NCBI RefSeq assembly: GCF_001981525.1
Contig: NZ_MPSB01000011.1
Span: 51,038-115,037, forward strand
Direction: 5' to 3'
Length of the DNA stretch: 64,000 nt
Source of the DNA: Sphingomonas jeddahensis
GTDB taxonomy: Bacteria; Pseudomonadota; Alphaproteobacteria; Sphingomonadales; Sphingomonadaceae
Within the stretch, counting starts at the first letter, position 1, and every line of letters begins with the position of its first letter. Positions 56,191 through 64,000 of this stretch are shown here, one piece after another. A program made the position numbers and the translations under genes. The notes beneath the pieces are model-generated. The model searched no databases, was not told where the DNA came from, and saw only the letters and a list, made by a program, of their open reading frames with translations.

Positions 56191-57627
56191 ATGGCGATCG
56201 ACATCAAGATGCCGGCACTGTCGCCCACCATGGAGGAGGGCACGCTCGCCAAGTGGCTCGTCAAGGAAGGCGACACGGTGAAGTCCGGCGACATCATGGC
56301 CGAGATCGAGACCGACAAGGCGACGATGGAGTTCGAAGCGGTCGACGAAGGCACCGTGGGTAAGATCCTGGTCGCCGAGGGCACCGATAACGTGAAGGTC
56401 GGCACCGTCATCATGCAGTTGCAGGGTGAGGGCGAGGAAGCCGGCAGTGCCGACAAGGCGCCTGCCGAGACCAAGGACGACACGCCCGAGCCCAAGGCTA
56501 AGGCCGACGCCAAGAAGGATGACGGGGTGGAAGACTCCGCGCACCCTGCGCAGGAGAAGGTCGAGACCGGTGCGCGCCAGATGTTCGAGGCGGCGAAGCA
56601 CGACGCCCAGGTCGCCGATCCGGCGATCCCGGAGGGCACCGAGATGGTCAAGACGACCGTCCGCGAGGCGCTGCGCGATGCGATGGCCGAGGAAATGCGC
56701 GCCGACGAGCGCGTGTTCGTGATGGGCGAGGAAGTCGCGCAATATCAGGGCGCGTACAAGGTGACCCAGGGCCTGCTCGACGAGTTCGGCGACAAGCGCG
56801 TCATCGATACGCCGATCACGGAATATGGCTTTGCCGGCGTCGGCACGGGCGCGGCGATGGGCGGTCTTCGCCCGATCGTCGAGTTCATGACGTTCAACTT
56901 CGCCATGCAGGCGATCGATCACATCGTGAACTCGGCGGCCAAGACCAACTACATGTCCGGTGGCCAGATGCGCTGCCCGATCGTGTTCCGTGGCCCGAAC
57001 GGTGCCGCGAGCCGCGTCGGCGCGCAGCACTCGCAGAACTATGGCCCCTGGTATGCCAGCGTCCCCGGCCTGATCGTGATCGCGCCCTATGATGCGGCGG
57101 ACGCCAAGGGGCTGCTCAAGGCGGCGATACGCTCGACCGATCCGGTCGTGTTCCTCGAGAACGAGCTGCTCTACGGTCGGTCGTTCGACGTGCCCAAGCT
57201 CGACGATTGGGTTCTGCCGATCGGCAAGGCCCGTATCATGCGCGAGGGCAAGGACGTGACGATCGTCAGCTATTCGATCGGCGTGGGCCTCGCGCTTGAA
57301 GCCGCCGACAAGCTGGCCGAGGAGGGCATCGACGCGGAGGTCATCGACCTGCGCACGCTGCGCCCGCTCGACAAGGACACGGTGCTCAAGAGCCTCGCCA
57401 AGACAAACCGCGTCGTCGTGGCCGAAGAGGGCTGGCCCACCTGCTCGATTGCCAGCGAGATCGTGTCGACCTGCATGGAAGAAGGCTTCGACGACCTCGA
57501 CGCCCCGGTGATCCGCGTGTGCAACGAGGACGTGCCGCTGCCCTATGCGGCAAACCTCGAGAAGCTGGCGCTGATCTCGTCCGACAAGATCGTCGCGGGC
57601 GTGAAGAAGGTGGTGTACAAGAAGTAA
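56191..57627 (+). CDS. pdhB: Pyruvate dehydrogenase E1 beta subunit with N-terminal lipoyl domain
   Basis: A 478-aa fusion. Residues about 1-78 form a biotinyl/lipoyl domain with the lipoylation lysine at K43 in E-T-D-K-A-T-M-E-F. An Ala/Lys/Glu-rich linker (about 85-150) leads to the E1 beta fold: T-V-R-E-A-L near 154, G-E-E-V-A near 178, and E-E-G-W-P-T-C-S-I near 412. This fusion of lipoyl and E1 beta domains is known in many alphaproteobacteria. E2 and E3 are not in the window. Confidence 0.96.
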   Translation: MAIDIKMPALSPTMEEGTLAKWLVKEGDTVKSGDIMAEIETDKATMEFEAVDEGTVGKILVAEGTDNVKVGTVIMQLQGEGEEAGSADKAPAETKDDTPEPKAKADAKKDDGVEDSAHPAQEKVETGARQMFEAAKHDAQVADPAIPEGTEMVKTTVREALRDAMAEEMRADERVFVMGEEVAQYQGAYKVTQGLLDEFGDKRVIDTPITEYGFAGVGTGAAMGGLRPIVEFMTFNFAMQAIDHIVNSAAKTNYMSGGQMRCPIVFRGPNGAASRVGAQHSQNYGPWYASVPGLIVIAPYDAADAKGLLKAAIRSTDPVVFLENELLYGRSFDVPKLDDWVLPIGKARIMREGKDVTIVSYSIGVGLALEAADKLAEEGIDAEVIDLRTLRPLDKDTVLKSLAKTNRVVVAEEGWPTCSIASEIVSTCMEEGFDDLDAPVIRVCNEDVPLPYAANLEKLALISSDKIVAGVKKVVYKK

Positions 57628-57634
57628 TCGCGTT

Positions 57635-57661
57635 TTCCCGGGGAGCGGCGCTCCCCGGGAA
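57635..57661. terminator. Strong hairpin between convergent genes
   Basis: TTCCCGGGGAGC pairs perfectly with GCTCCCCGGGAA around a GGC loop. It lies 7 bases after pdhB and just before the stop of the minus-strand TadE gene, so it serves both. There are four Ts before the stem on the plus strand, hence a U-tract is absent for pdhB and a weak one (AAAAC complement) for neither; call rests on stem strength and location. Confidence 0.65.
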
Positions 57662-57669
57662 GGGCTTCA

Positions 57670-58383
57670 TTATGGGCCGTAGAGATTGCAGGTCGCGCGC
57701 CTGGCGGATGCCACCGGATTGTAGATCTGACGGAAATCGCGGTTATTCCGGACGATCAGCGACGCGGTATAGTGTATGCGGTATGGCGCTACCAACCACT
57801 CACCGACCAGCGGCTTGTAGAGATAGTTGATCTCCACAAACATCAATCCAGAACGTGGTGGCGCGTTCACCTTCGCGCCGGTCGGTCCCATTCCAGCCGG
57901 CATCGTGGTTCCGGCATTCGCCAGCGTGGCGGTCGTGCCAGCGGAGATGCTGGTGTCGCCATAGGACGAATCGTAGCCTGGTCCGCTCGCTTTTCCCATG
58001 CACCGTTGCCAGTGGATCCGCTGTACGGGCGCAGTATCGTAGCTTTGCTGCACGTTCTCTAGGCTGGAGACGATCACACGGCCGTTCGTGGTCAGCCCGA
58101 TGCTTTGACCCTGCAGTCTGGCAGCCTGCAGCATGTCGTTCATGTCGCCCTCACGCATGGACTCGACATTGTTGGTGCCGATCAACCCCATGCGTGAGGC
58201 GTTGTCTGCGAGGTTCAACGCGATCTGACTTACCCGCATGCTGACCAACGCCTGATTACCGATCTCCACGCCATACAGCCCCAGCGCCAGCACGATCGGC
58301 GCGCTGAAGGCGAATTCCACCAGTGCCACGCCCTTGGTATTTTGGCGAAGCTGCTTGAACAAGGCATGGCCGGTCAATTGCAT
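57670..58383 (-). CDS. TadE-like pilus assembly protein
   Basis: A 237-aa protein with the TadE-type N-terminus: a short basic lead, G-V-A-L-V-E-F-A-F-S-A-P (E near residue 22, the pseudopilin-like site) and a hydrophobic helix. A long periplasmic domain follows. It overlaps the next TadE gene by ten bases. In Tad/Flp systems these are minor pilins. No tadA, tadB, tadC, cpaB or flp gene lies in this window. Confidence 0.84.
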   Translation of the reverse strand: MQLTGHALFKQLRQNTKGVALVEFAFSAPIVLALGLYGVEIGNQALVSMRVSQIALNLADNASRMGLIGTNNVESMREGDMNDMLQAARLQGQSIGLTTNGRVIVSSLENVQQSYDTAPVQRIHWQRCMGKASGPGYDSSYGDTSISAGTTATLANAGTTMPAGMGPTGAKVNAPPRSGLMFVEINYLYKPLVGEWLVAPYRIHYTASLIVRNNRDFRQIYNPVASARRATCNLYGP

Positions 58384-58997
58384 TTCCAGGTCACCGTCGG
58401 GTCTATGCGCGAAGCATATGGTTGGTTCTTGAGCAAAGTTTGTGCACTGATCGTCTGTGAACTGCTCCACCCGAAGAGCGCGGGAACCGGGAAGATACGG
58501 GGATAGGTGACGCTGATCGTGTATAGCGTTACCTCGTTTGCGCCGCCCTGACCCGCAACTCCATTCGCTGCTTGTGCGTCCCAGGTGCCATTGTTGTTGA
58601 GGTCCTGATAGCATTCGCCGGTTTCGCGCAGGTTGTTGCCGTTGTCGTCGTTGAAAGGCTCGGGTCCCGCAGCAGAAAAGACCGCGTAGCTGCGCCGGCG
58701 AGAGCAGTAGGTTCCCGGCAACGGCGTTGGCGAGCAGGACGCTGTCGGCCGCTGCATGATCTGCGCCAGCATATCGATCACCTGACCGTCGAGTACATCC
58801 GCCTGGTCGGCCCCGCCCTGGATTGCGGAGTCCCGCGCCGCTTTCTGGATTGAGCCGCTGAGCAATTCATTGGCGTACGTCTGGTACAGGAGGTCACCCA
58901 AGCCCATCATCATCATACACATCACAGGCACGACGATCGCGAACTCGACCACAGTGACGCCGCGCCGATCGCCGAGCAGGCGTTGAACGCACCTCAT
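58374..58997 (-). CDS. TadE-like pilus assembly protein
   Basis: A 207-aa second TadE-like protein. The N-terminus R-R-G-V-T-V-V-E-F-A-I-V-V-P, with the conserved Glu near residue 18, precedes a Met-rich helix (C-M-M-M-M-G-L-G). Its periplasmic part has a Cys pair (C-S-P-T-P-L-P-G-T-Y-C) and a calcium-loop-like D-x-N-x-N stretch (D-D-N-G-N-N, D-L-N-N-N-G-T-W). ATG at 58997 overlaps the TadG-like stop by four bases. Confidence 0.84.
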   Translation of the reverse strand: MRCVQRLLGDRRGVTVVEFAIVVPVMCMMMMGLGDLLYQTYANELLSGSIQKAARDSAIQGGADQADVLDGQVIDMLAQIMQRPTASCSPTPLPGTYCSRRRSYAVFSAAGPEPFNDDNGNNLRETGECYQDLNNNGTWDAQAANGVAGQGGANEVTLYTISVTYPRIFPVPALFGWSSSQTISAQTLLKNQPYASRIDPTVTWKCN

Positions 58998-60928
58998 TTT
59001 GAGACCCGCAGCATCGCGACCTGCTTGGCGATGGACTGAAACGCGCTGGTCAGCGCCGCATTGTCGCCAGCGAAGAAAGCCTGCCCCGGTGAGGCGCAAG
59101 TCCTAAGTTCATCATTCAGCGCCTGACCAAAGCCGATCACGAACACCGTGATGCCACGGCTCCTCGCGGCGGCGCATTCGGCGACAAAACGCGCATTATG
59201 AAAATCAGTCAGATCGCTCGTGTTGCCGCCTCCTATGCGACCGTCGTACTTCTCCATGCCGTACATGCCATAAAGGCTGTCATTTGGCGCCATCGCGCCG
59301 TCAGTCATGAAGACGATGAAACGGTTCGGTGCTTGCCGGCCCGGCCACGCCGCCGTGTCCGCCGCGAACAACCCGGTCGGCGAGATCAACCGTGTGCCCC
59401 AGATCATGCCGGTGTCGTGGTAAGTGCCGCCCTGCGCCTTGAAATCGACCGCATTGACATACGCGGACACTTGGTCGCGGGTCATGGTGGCAAGGCGGGA
59501 TACGGGTTTGCCGCACGAGACGTAGCCGCTTTCGATGTTCTCCGCCCATCCGTTCGGATAGGGCGTCATATTGGTGTAGCTGTCTCTCGCTCTTGTGTAT
59601 TGATCGACCCACAGATCACCGTATGGGGACGACCCGTTTCCCGCGTAGGTGTTACCCGCTTTGGTAGCGCGGTAGTAGATCACTTCCGGCCACATCGGAC
59701 GCCAGCGACTATTGTTCGACGTAGCGGGCAAATCCGGGTCCAGGTCCGCCGGCAGATTGTCGATGTCGAATGTAGTTGTACCCGGCGTGGTTGTCCGTTC
59801 CTCGATGCAGCCCTGCCAGCGCGCGGTCGCGCCGGTGATCTTGCTCGGGTCCGCGACCGTGTTGCTGGTGTTCAGCGTCGCGATATATTGGCTAACGTTA
59901 TAGGTGACCGGCCCGTAGCGCCAGACCGGCTTGACCGCTTGAGCACGGATCACGCACGTGCCTCCGGTGCTCCGGCCGTTGTTCCTCGTCCAAGAGATAC
60001 GGGTGAAATAATAGGCGAGCCCGTTCGTGCTAAATGTCAGTTCGCCTCCGGGCGCGCGGCCCGCTCGCGCCGTGCACTCGGCGCTCGTATCATTCGAGTA
60101 AGTCGTGTCGGAGGCTGAGCCAGTCTGCTCTTCACCAGTGATCGCACGTGATTGATAGTTCCACTGCGTCACGAAGCTGTTGGGGGACACATCCAACAGT
60201 GCGGCGCCGGCGTTTACCGTCGATGTATAGGTGACGAAGCCGTAGCGAACATGTGTGTTCGGATCGATGTTTGACGCCATGGTATCGTAGAAATTCATAA
60301 CGGCGGCTCGAAGACCGGACAATTTCGAGTTGGACTTCTCCGTGGTGTAATATCCGATCGTGCCATCAGGCCGAGTATAGGTTCTGACCGCTTGGCTGCA
60401 GCTGGCGTCCGCCGCCGCGCAGGCCATTGATCCCGTAGTGTCCAGTACGAACATGACGTCGGTATCGGCGATGTCGTACCGCGCTTCGCACGTCACGGTC
60501 AGCGGCTGTTCCGACTGACCGAACATCTGCATGATCGTCATCGGCACGCGCGTCGTGGCGGTCCCGGCAACCTGATTGTCGGCAGTCTTCGTCGGCGTAA
60601 AAGGATACGGGCGCGTCGCATTCGTATAAGCAGGCGTTCCCATGATCCCGCTCGGGAAATTGTTGGCGAAGAAGGTTCGCGCCTGCGTCACCGCGTTTGC
60701 ATCGAGCGTGGTCGAATTGCTGTCGTCCATGAACTTGCGTCCTGCGAGCGCTCCCGCGTCGCAGGCTTGTTGCAAGCGCACCTTTACAAGATACATCCGG
60801 CCTACATCGACAGCAGACCCCGTCAGCGCGGCGAGCGGGATCAGGAATGCAGCCATCATCGCCAGCGTGTTGCCGCGCGTGTCACCGCGCAGGCGCGTCA
60901 AAAATGATGTCATGCCGTTATCGCTCAT
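58994..60928 (-). CDS. TadG-like protein with von Willebrand A domain
   Basis: A 644-aa protein. The N-terminus R-G-N-T-L-A-M-M-A-A-F-L-I-P-L-A-A is TadG/pilus-secretin-like with a membrane helix. After a linker, a vWA domain begins near residue 145 with the MIDAS D-T-T-G-S-M. The later T-D-G-A-M (F-M-T-D-G, near 555) completes the metal site. Between them lies a 350-residue insertion. Several starts are possible (60940, 60928, 60913); 60928 is a guess. First gene of the trio. Confidence 0.84.
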   Translation of the reverse strand: MSDNGMTSFLTRLRGDTRGNTLAMMAAFLIPLAALTGSAVDVGRMYLVKVRLQQACDAGALAGRKFMDDSNSTTLDANAVTQARTFFANNFPSGIMGTPAYTNATRPYPFTPTKTADNQVAGTATTRVPMTIMQMFGQSEQPLTVTCEARYDIADTDVMFVLDTTGSMACAAADASCSQAVRTYTRPDGTIGYYTTEKSNSKLSGLRAAVMNFYDTMASNIDPNTHVRYGFVTYTSTVNAGAALLDVSPNSFVTQWNYQSRAITGEEQTGSASDTTYSNDTSAECTARAGRAPGGELTFSTNGLAYYFTRISWTRNNGRSTGGTCVIRAQAVKPVWRYGPVTYNVSQYIATLNTSNTVADPSKITGATARWQGCIEERTTTPGTTTFDIDNLPADLDPDLPATSNNSRWRPMWPEVIYYRATKAGNTYAGNGSSPYGDLWVDQYTRARDSYTNMTPYPNGWAENIESGYVSCGKPVSRLATMTRDQVSAYVNAVDFKAQGGTYHDTGMIWGTRLISPTGLFAADTAAWPGRQAPNRFIVFMTDGAMAPNDSLYGMYGMEKYDGRIGGGNTSDLTDFHNARFVAECAAARSRGITVFVIGFGQALNDELRTCASPGQAFFAGDNAALTSAFQSIAKQVAMLRVSK

Positions 60929-60994
60929 GCGCCAGTTCATTTGGTCTTGGTTTGGCACTATGCACCGTCACCGGCTAAGCCGGGCTCAAACGAC

Positions 60995-61657
60995 ATGGTA
61001 AACGACGCGGAAACCTTCGGGATTGACCCTGCCGGCGGGCATGCGGAACGCGTGCTGGCGCTCGGCTACGCGCCCGCCCGTGCTGCGCCGGGGATTGCGG
61101 CGGCTTTTGCGTTGGATGCGACGTTGGCCAAGCTGGCGCTTGGCACGCGCGATCCGATGGTGGCGCAGTTGCGGCTGACCTGGTGGCACGAAGCGCTGAG
61201 GGCGCTCGGCGGCGGTGTGCCGCCTGCGCAGCCGATCTTGCAAACGCTGGCGATCGCTGGTGCGGACGGGACGATGCTGGCGGCGATGTCGGACGGCTGG
61301 GAACATCTGCTCGCGCCGCCGTCGCCTGAGGACATGTCGATCTTCGCGGTTGCGCGGGGACAGTTGTTCGAAATCGCCGCACGTCTTGCCGGCGCGCGCG
61401 ATGCGGTCGCGGACGCGGGGCAGGGGTGGGCACTGGCCGATCTTGCACAGGCTACTGCGGATCCGACCGTCGCTCGCATCGCCGCAGGGATGGCGGAGCC
61501 GTTGCTAAAATTGGCGGCGGGGCAGCGGTGGAGCGGTGAGGGGCGCTTCCTGGGCGCGTTGGTGCATATCGCGCGGGCCGATCTCGCCGGGACGCATCCG
61601 GTGGGGGCGCCCCGGCGGGTGGCGCGGCTTGCCTGGCATCGGATGACCGGCAGATAG
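60995..61657 (+). CDS. Squalene/phytoene synthase family protein, reduced
   Basis: A 220-aa protein of the phytoene/squalene synthase superfamily that resembles the NDUFAF6-like branch: A-L-D-A-T-L-A-K-L-A near 47, and L-R-L-T-W-W-H-E-A-L near 68. The aspartate-rich D-x-x-x-D motifs needed for prenyl transfer are not found, so catalysis is unlikely. No carotenoid genes are near. ATG at 60995 is used; the frame extends to 60941 without family likeness. Confidence 0.78.
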   Translation: MVNDAETFGIDPAGGHAERVLALGYAPARAAPGIAAAFALDATLAKLALGTRDPMVAQLRLTWWHEALRALGGGVPPAQPILQTLAIAGADGTMLAAMSDGWEHLLAPPSPEDMSIFAVARGQLFEIAARLAGARDAVADAGQGWALADLAQATADPTVARIAAGMAEPLLKLAAGQRWSGEGRFLGALVHIARADLAGTHPVGAPRRVARLAWHRMTGR

Positions 61658-61707
61658 GCTTGCGGCGCCCCCGTCAGCCGCTAGCATCCGCAGCGGGGAG
61701 ACAGGCG

Positions 61708-62172
61708 ATGTGGCGATATCTGGCGGGTAGCTTGGCGGCGCTGCTGATGGTGGCGGCGGGGTGGCTGGTGTTCACGGGACGGGCGCGGACCGAGCCGGTG
61801 CTGCCGCCGGCGCCGCAACTCACCAGTGATAACGCGGCAGTGCCGGCCCGCGACGAGGCGCCGGTTCCGGAGGCGAGCGCCCGCACGCGGGAGGAGAAAC
61901 GGTTTGATCGGTATGACAAGGACCGCAACGGGCAAATCGCGGCGGAGGAATATCTCACCGCCCGCCGCAAGGCCTTTGCCAAGCTCGACACGAACGCAGA
62001 CGGGCGGCTGACGTTCGAGGAATGGGCGGTGAAGACCACCACCAAGTTCGCCACTGCCGATCGTGACAAGTCCGGCACGATGGACCGCACCGAATTCGCC
62101 ACCACCGCGGTGAAGCGCAAGCCGAAGCCCAAATGCGTCTGCGCACCACCAGCGGCGGAGGACGGCAATTAA
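61708..62172 (+). CDS. Membrane-anchored EF-hand calcium-binding protein
   Basis: A 154-aa protein. An N-terminal helix (about 3-22) anchors or exports it. Three EF-hand loops follow: [24 protein letters not shown] and [12 protein letters not shown], all with Ca-liganding residues at 1, 3, 5 and 12. A basic tail ends with C-V-C. GGGGAG lies 7-12 bases before the ATG at 61708. It converges on trmFO with a four-base overlap. Role unknown, likely Ca-dependent periplasmic function. Confidence 0.87.
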   Translation: MWRYLAGSLAALLMVAAGWLVFTGRARTEPVLPPAPQLTSDNAAVPARDEAPVPEASARTREEKRFDRYDKDRNGQIAAEEYLTARRKAFAKLDTNADGRLTFEEWAVKTTTKFATADRDKSGTMDRTEFATTAVKRKPKPKCVCAPPAAEDGN

Positions 62173-63500
62173 GCTGCCATCCATTTCGCCAGCGCGGCGC
62201 GGGCGCGGTCGGTGTACATCTTCTTGCGATCGGCCTTCTTGGTGCGGCCCTCGATCGGGGGGAAGAGGCCGAAGTTGACGTTCATCGGCTGATAGGTTTC
62301 CGCCACCGCTGCGCCGGTGATGTGGTTGATCAATGCCCCCAGCGCCGTTTCGACCGGCGGCGGCGTCATCGCACCGCCGCTCAACTCGGCGGCGGCGAAG
62401 CGGCCGGCGAGCAGGCCGACCGCGGCGCTTTCGACATAGCCTTCGCACCCCGTGATCTGGCCGGCGAAGCGGACGTTGGGGCGTGATTTCAGCCGCAGTT
62501 CGGGATCGAGCAGTTCCGGCGAGCGCAGGAATGTGTTGCGGTGAAGGCCGCCCAGGCGTGCGAACTCGGCCTTTTCCAGCCCTGGGATGGTGCGGAACAG
62601 GCGGACCTGCTCGGCGTGCTTCAGCTTGGTCTGGAAGCCGACGATGTTCCACAAGGTGCCGGCGGCATTGTCCTGGCGCAGCTGGACGCAGGCATAAGGC
62701 CAGCGGCCTTGCGGATGCTCCTCGGTCGCGGTGCCGGGCTGGTCGAGGCCGACGCCCTTCATCGGGCCGTAGCGCAACGTCTCGCGGCCGCGCTCCGCCA
62801 TCACCTCGATCGGCATGCAGCCTTCGAAATAGGGCACGTTCTCCCATTCGCGCGGCACGCTCTTCTCGCCGGCGAGCAGGCCTTCGACGAACGCGTCATA
62901 TTGTTCGCGGGTGAGCGGGCAGTTGATGTAATCGGTGCCGTCGCCCTTGTTGTAGCGCGACTGGAACCAGGCCTTGTCCATGTCGATCGTGTCGCGGTGG
63001 ACGATCGGGGCGATGGCGTCGAAAAATGCGAGCGCGTCCTTGCCCGTCTCGCTGGCGATCGCCTCGGATAGGCCGGGGGCGGTGAGCGGGCCGGTGGCGA
63101 TGATCGCAGGCCCATCCGGCAGCGCATCGATCCGCTCGCGCACGATCGTGATGTTGGGGTGCGCTTCGAGCGCGGCGGTGACGCCGGCGGAGAAACCGTC
63201 GCGATCGACCGCCAATGCGGAGCCGGCGGGCACCTTGTGCCTGTCGCCCTCACGCAGGATCAGCGAGCCCAAGGCGCGCATCTCCTGATGGATCAGGCCG
63301 ACGGCGTTGCTCTCCGCATCGTCGGAGCGGAAGCTGTTCGAGCAGACGAGCTCGGCGAGGTGATCGGTGTGGTGCGCGGGGGTGTTCTCTCCCGAGCCGC
63401 GCATTTCGGACAGGCGAACCTTGTGGCCGGCCTCGGCGAGTTGCCAAGCGGCCTCGCTCCCGGCGAGCCCGCCGCCGATGACGTGAATGTCGTGGGTCAT
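62169..63500 (-). CDS. trmFO: Methylenetetrahydrofolate--tRNA-(uracil-5-)-methyltransferase
   Basis: A 443-aa folate/FAD-dependent enzyme making m5U54 in tRNA. FAD motif [10 protein letters not shown] near residues 8-17. Family signatures are C-S-N-S-F-R-S-D near 53, C-P-L-T-R-E-Q-Y near 193 and G-C-E-G-Y-V-E-S-A near 352. Length typical. It starts at 63500 and is divergent from the repeat-rich region at the right edge. TrmFO replaces TrmA in this lineage. Confidence 0.96.
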   Translation of the reverse strand: MTHDIHVIGGGLAGSEAAWQLAEAGHKVRLSEMRGSGENTPAHHTDHLAELVCSNSFRSDDAESNAVGLIHQEMRALGSLILREGDRHKVPAGSALAVDRDGFSAGVTAALEAHPNITIVRERIDALPDGPAIIATGPLTAPGLSEAIASETGKDALAFFDAIAPIVHRDTIDMDKAWFQSRYNKGDGTDYINCPLTREQYDAFVEGLLAGEKSVPREWENVPYFEGCMPIEVMAERGRETLRYGPMKGVGLDQPGTATEEHPQGRWPYACVQLRQDNAAGTLWNIVGFQTKLKHAEQVRLFRTIPGLEKAEFARLGGLHRNTFLRSPELLDPELRLKSRPNVRFAGQITGCEGYVESAAVGLLAGRFAAAELSGGAMTPPPVETALGALINHITGAAVAETYQPMNVNFGLFPPIEGRTKKADRKKMYTDRARAALAKWMAA

Positions 63501-63562
63501 ATCAGGCGCTTAGGCGGGTTGCGGTGGGAAGGGAACGGGCGGGTTGCGGGTGCAGTGTTGGA

Positions 63563-63622
63563 GCGAATGTTGACAATGTTGAGGCGCTGGAGGGTTTTTC
63601 TCCAACAGGTGTCAACATTCGC
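63563..63622. repeat. 13-bp inverted repeat upstream of trmFO
   Basis: GCGAATGTTGACA (63563-63575) pairs perfectly with TGTCAACATTCGC (63610-63622). A second pair TGTTGGAG (63556-63563) and CTCCAACA (63600-63607) partly interleaves with the first, giving mutually exclusive folds. The stretch 63501-63890 (390 bases) has no convincing gene; the rest of it, 63640-63873, shows nothing further to me. Confidence 0.6.
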
Positions 63623-63873
63623 GGTTTGAGCGATGTAAAGCATAGGTCGGAGTTTACGCGAGCGGCGGAGTGTAGGACAGGCGTCGCGGGGAACGGCCAG
63701 GCGAAAGCGATGATCGCGCCGGCGGCGAGCGCTGCTCAGAAAGTGCCGAAGACAAGATTGCTGCGCCAGCCATGAGGAGAGAGCCGAGGCCTTGTTTGAT
63801 TGCGCGAACACCAAATCGGTGGCTATTCAGGTGGACCGTTGTTGATCGTTGCAGTCCTCCTCCAACTCATCAT

Positions 63874-64000
63874 TGACCTGCTCCCCATTTTCAGGCCGCT
63901 GATAAGTTAGCTTTGGTGTCCTCATGCCTTTGGCGGGGGCGGTTGGTGAACTCGGCGGGTGCCATGCCGCCAAGGCTGCTGTGCGGACGCACGGTGTTGT
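63874..64000 (-). mobile_element. IS3-family insertion sequence, right end, cut by window edge
   Basis: The terminal sequence starts TGACCTGCTCCCCATTTTC (63874 onward), typical in style of IS3-family inverted ends (TG...CA). It overlaps the stop of the transposase fragment. The left end and the target duplication lie beyond position 64000 and cannot be checked. Confidence 0.6.
63891..64000 (-). CDS. IS3-family transposase OrfB, C-terminal fragment (partial at window end)
   Basis: Reading leftward from the window edge, the minus strand encodes N-T-V-R-P-H-S-S-L-G-G-M-A-P-A-E-F then a basic tail and the stop at 63891. The R-P-H-S-S-L-G motif is the near-universal end of the IS3-family DDE transposase (rve domain). 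Only 35 codons are visible; the catalytic DDE residues are outside the window. Confidence 0.87.
   Translation of the reverse strand, partial: NTVRPHSSLGGMAPAEFTNRPRQRHEDTKANLSAA

Noticed and set aside
55128..56651. A 507-codon minus-strand frame opposite pdhA and pdhB.
   Set aside because: Spans the antisense of two well-supported genes and has compositional, not protein-like, sequence.
63524..63775. An 83-codon plus-strand frame between trmFO and the IS end.
   Set aside because: Runs through the inverted repeat, has no start signal, and no recognisable domain.

Overview
The window looks like chromosomal DNA of a Sphingomonas-type alphaproteobacterium (order Sphingomonadales). The reasons are high GC, a pyruvate dehydrogenase E1 beta subunit carrying its own lipoyl domain, the ChvG/ChvI - short HPr kinase - RapZ - EIIA - HPr block, frequent GTG/TTG starts with 4-base gene overlaps, a TonB-dependent receptor, and short intergenic inverted repeats of kinds common in sphingomonads. 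This is inferred from gene content; no 16S rRNA or other direct taxonomic marker is present. No rRNA, tRNA, CRISPR array, prophage or recognisable defence system was found.

Layout. 1-4.5 kb: Nramp metal transporter, tyrosine phosphatase, TelA/XpaC-like pair. 4.6-10.8 kb: TonB receptor with a candidate Pho box, TypA GTPase overlapping a Gfo/Idh/MocA oxidoreductase, EVE protein. 10.9-17.1 kb: small Gly/Tyr-rich exported protein, DUF3297, nitronate monooxygenase with a palindrome over its start codon, gamma-carbonic anhydrase, an unlisted 53-aa membrane peptide, an LplT-like MFS protein, pgsA-moaD-moaE, FAS1 lipoprotein. 17.2-21.1 kb: thiE, L,D-transpeptidase, M23 peptidase, EF-P, inositol monophosphatase. 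22.2-27.7 kb (minus): an eight-gene run chvI-chvG-hprK-rapZ-EIIA-ptsH-trmH-rppH joining a two-component system, a regulatory PTS and RNA-decay factors.

27.8-34 kb: MscS channel, SPFH/NfeD pair, guaB, rsmB, TPR protein. 34-39.5 kb (minus): the envelope and maturation cluster lptD-surA-pdxA-rsmA. 39.7-45.7 kb: leucyl aminopeptidase, holC, ndk, an acetyltransferase, and purM-purN-mmcQ-like genes, with several hairpin repeats in the gaps. 45.8-51.3 kb: DUF2066-like protein, HdaA-like ATPase, ppk, ppx. 51.3-57.6 kb: SleB-type cell wall hydrolase, cysK, MFS transporter, pdhA-pdhB. 57.7-61 kb: an overlapping TadE/TadE/TadG-like trio. 61-64 kb: phytoene-synthase-like protein, EF-hand protein, trmFO, and the end of an IS3-family element cut by the window edge.

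Most of the window is housekeeping. The points most worth checking are regulatory DNA (Pho box, start-codon palindrome, nested inverted repeats), the linkage of PTS/ChvGI signalling with RapZ and RppH, and the small unannotated proteins. No convincing new multi-gene system was seen.
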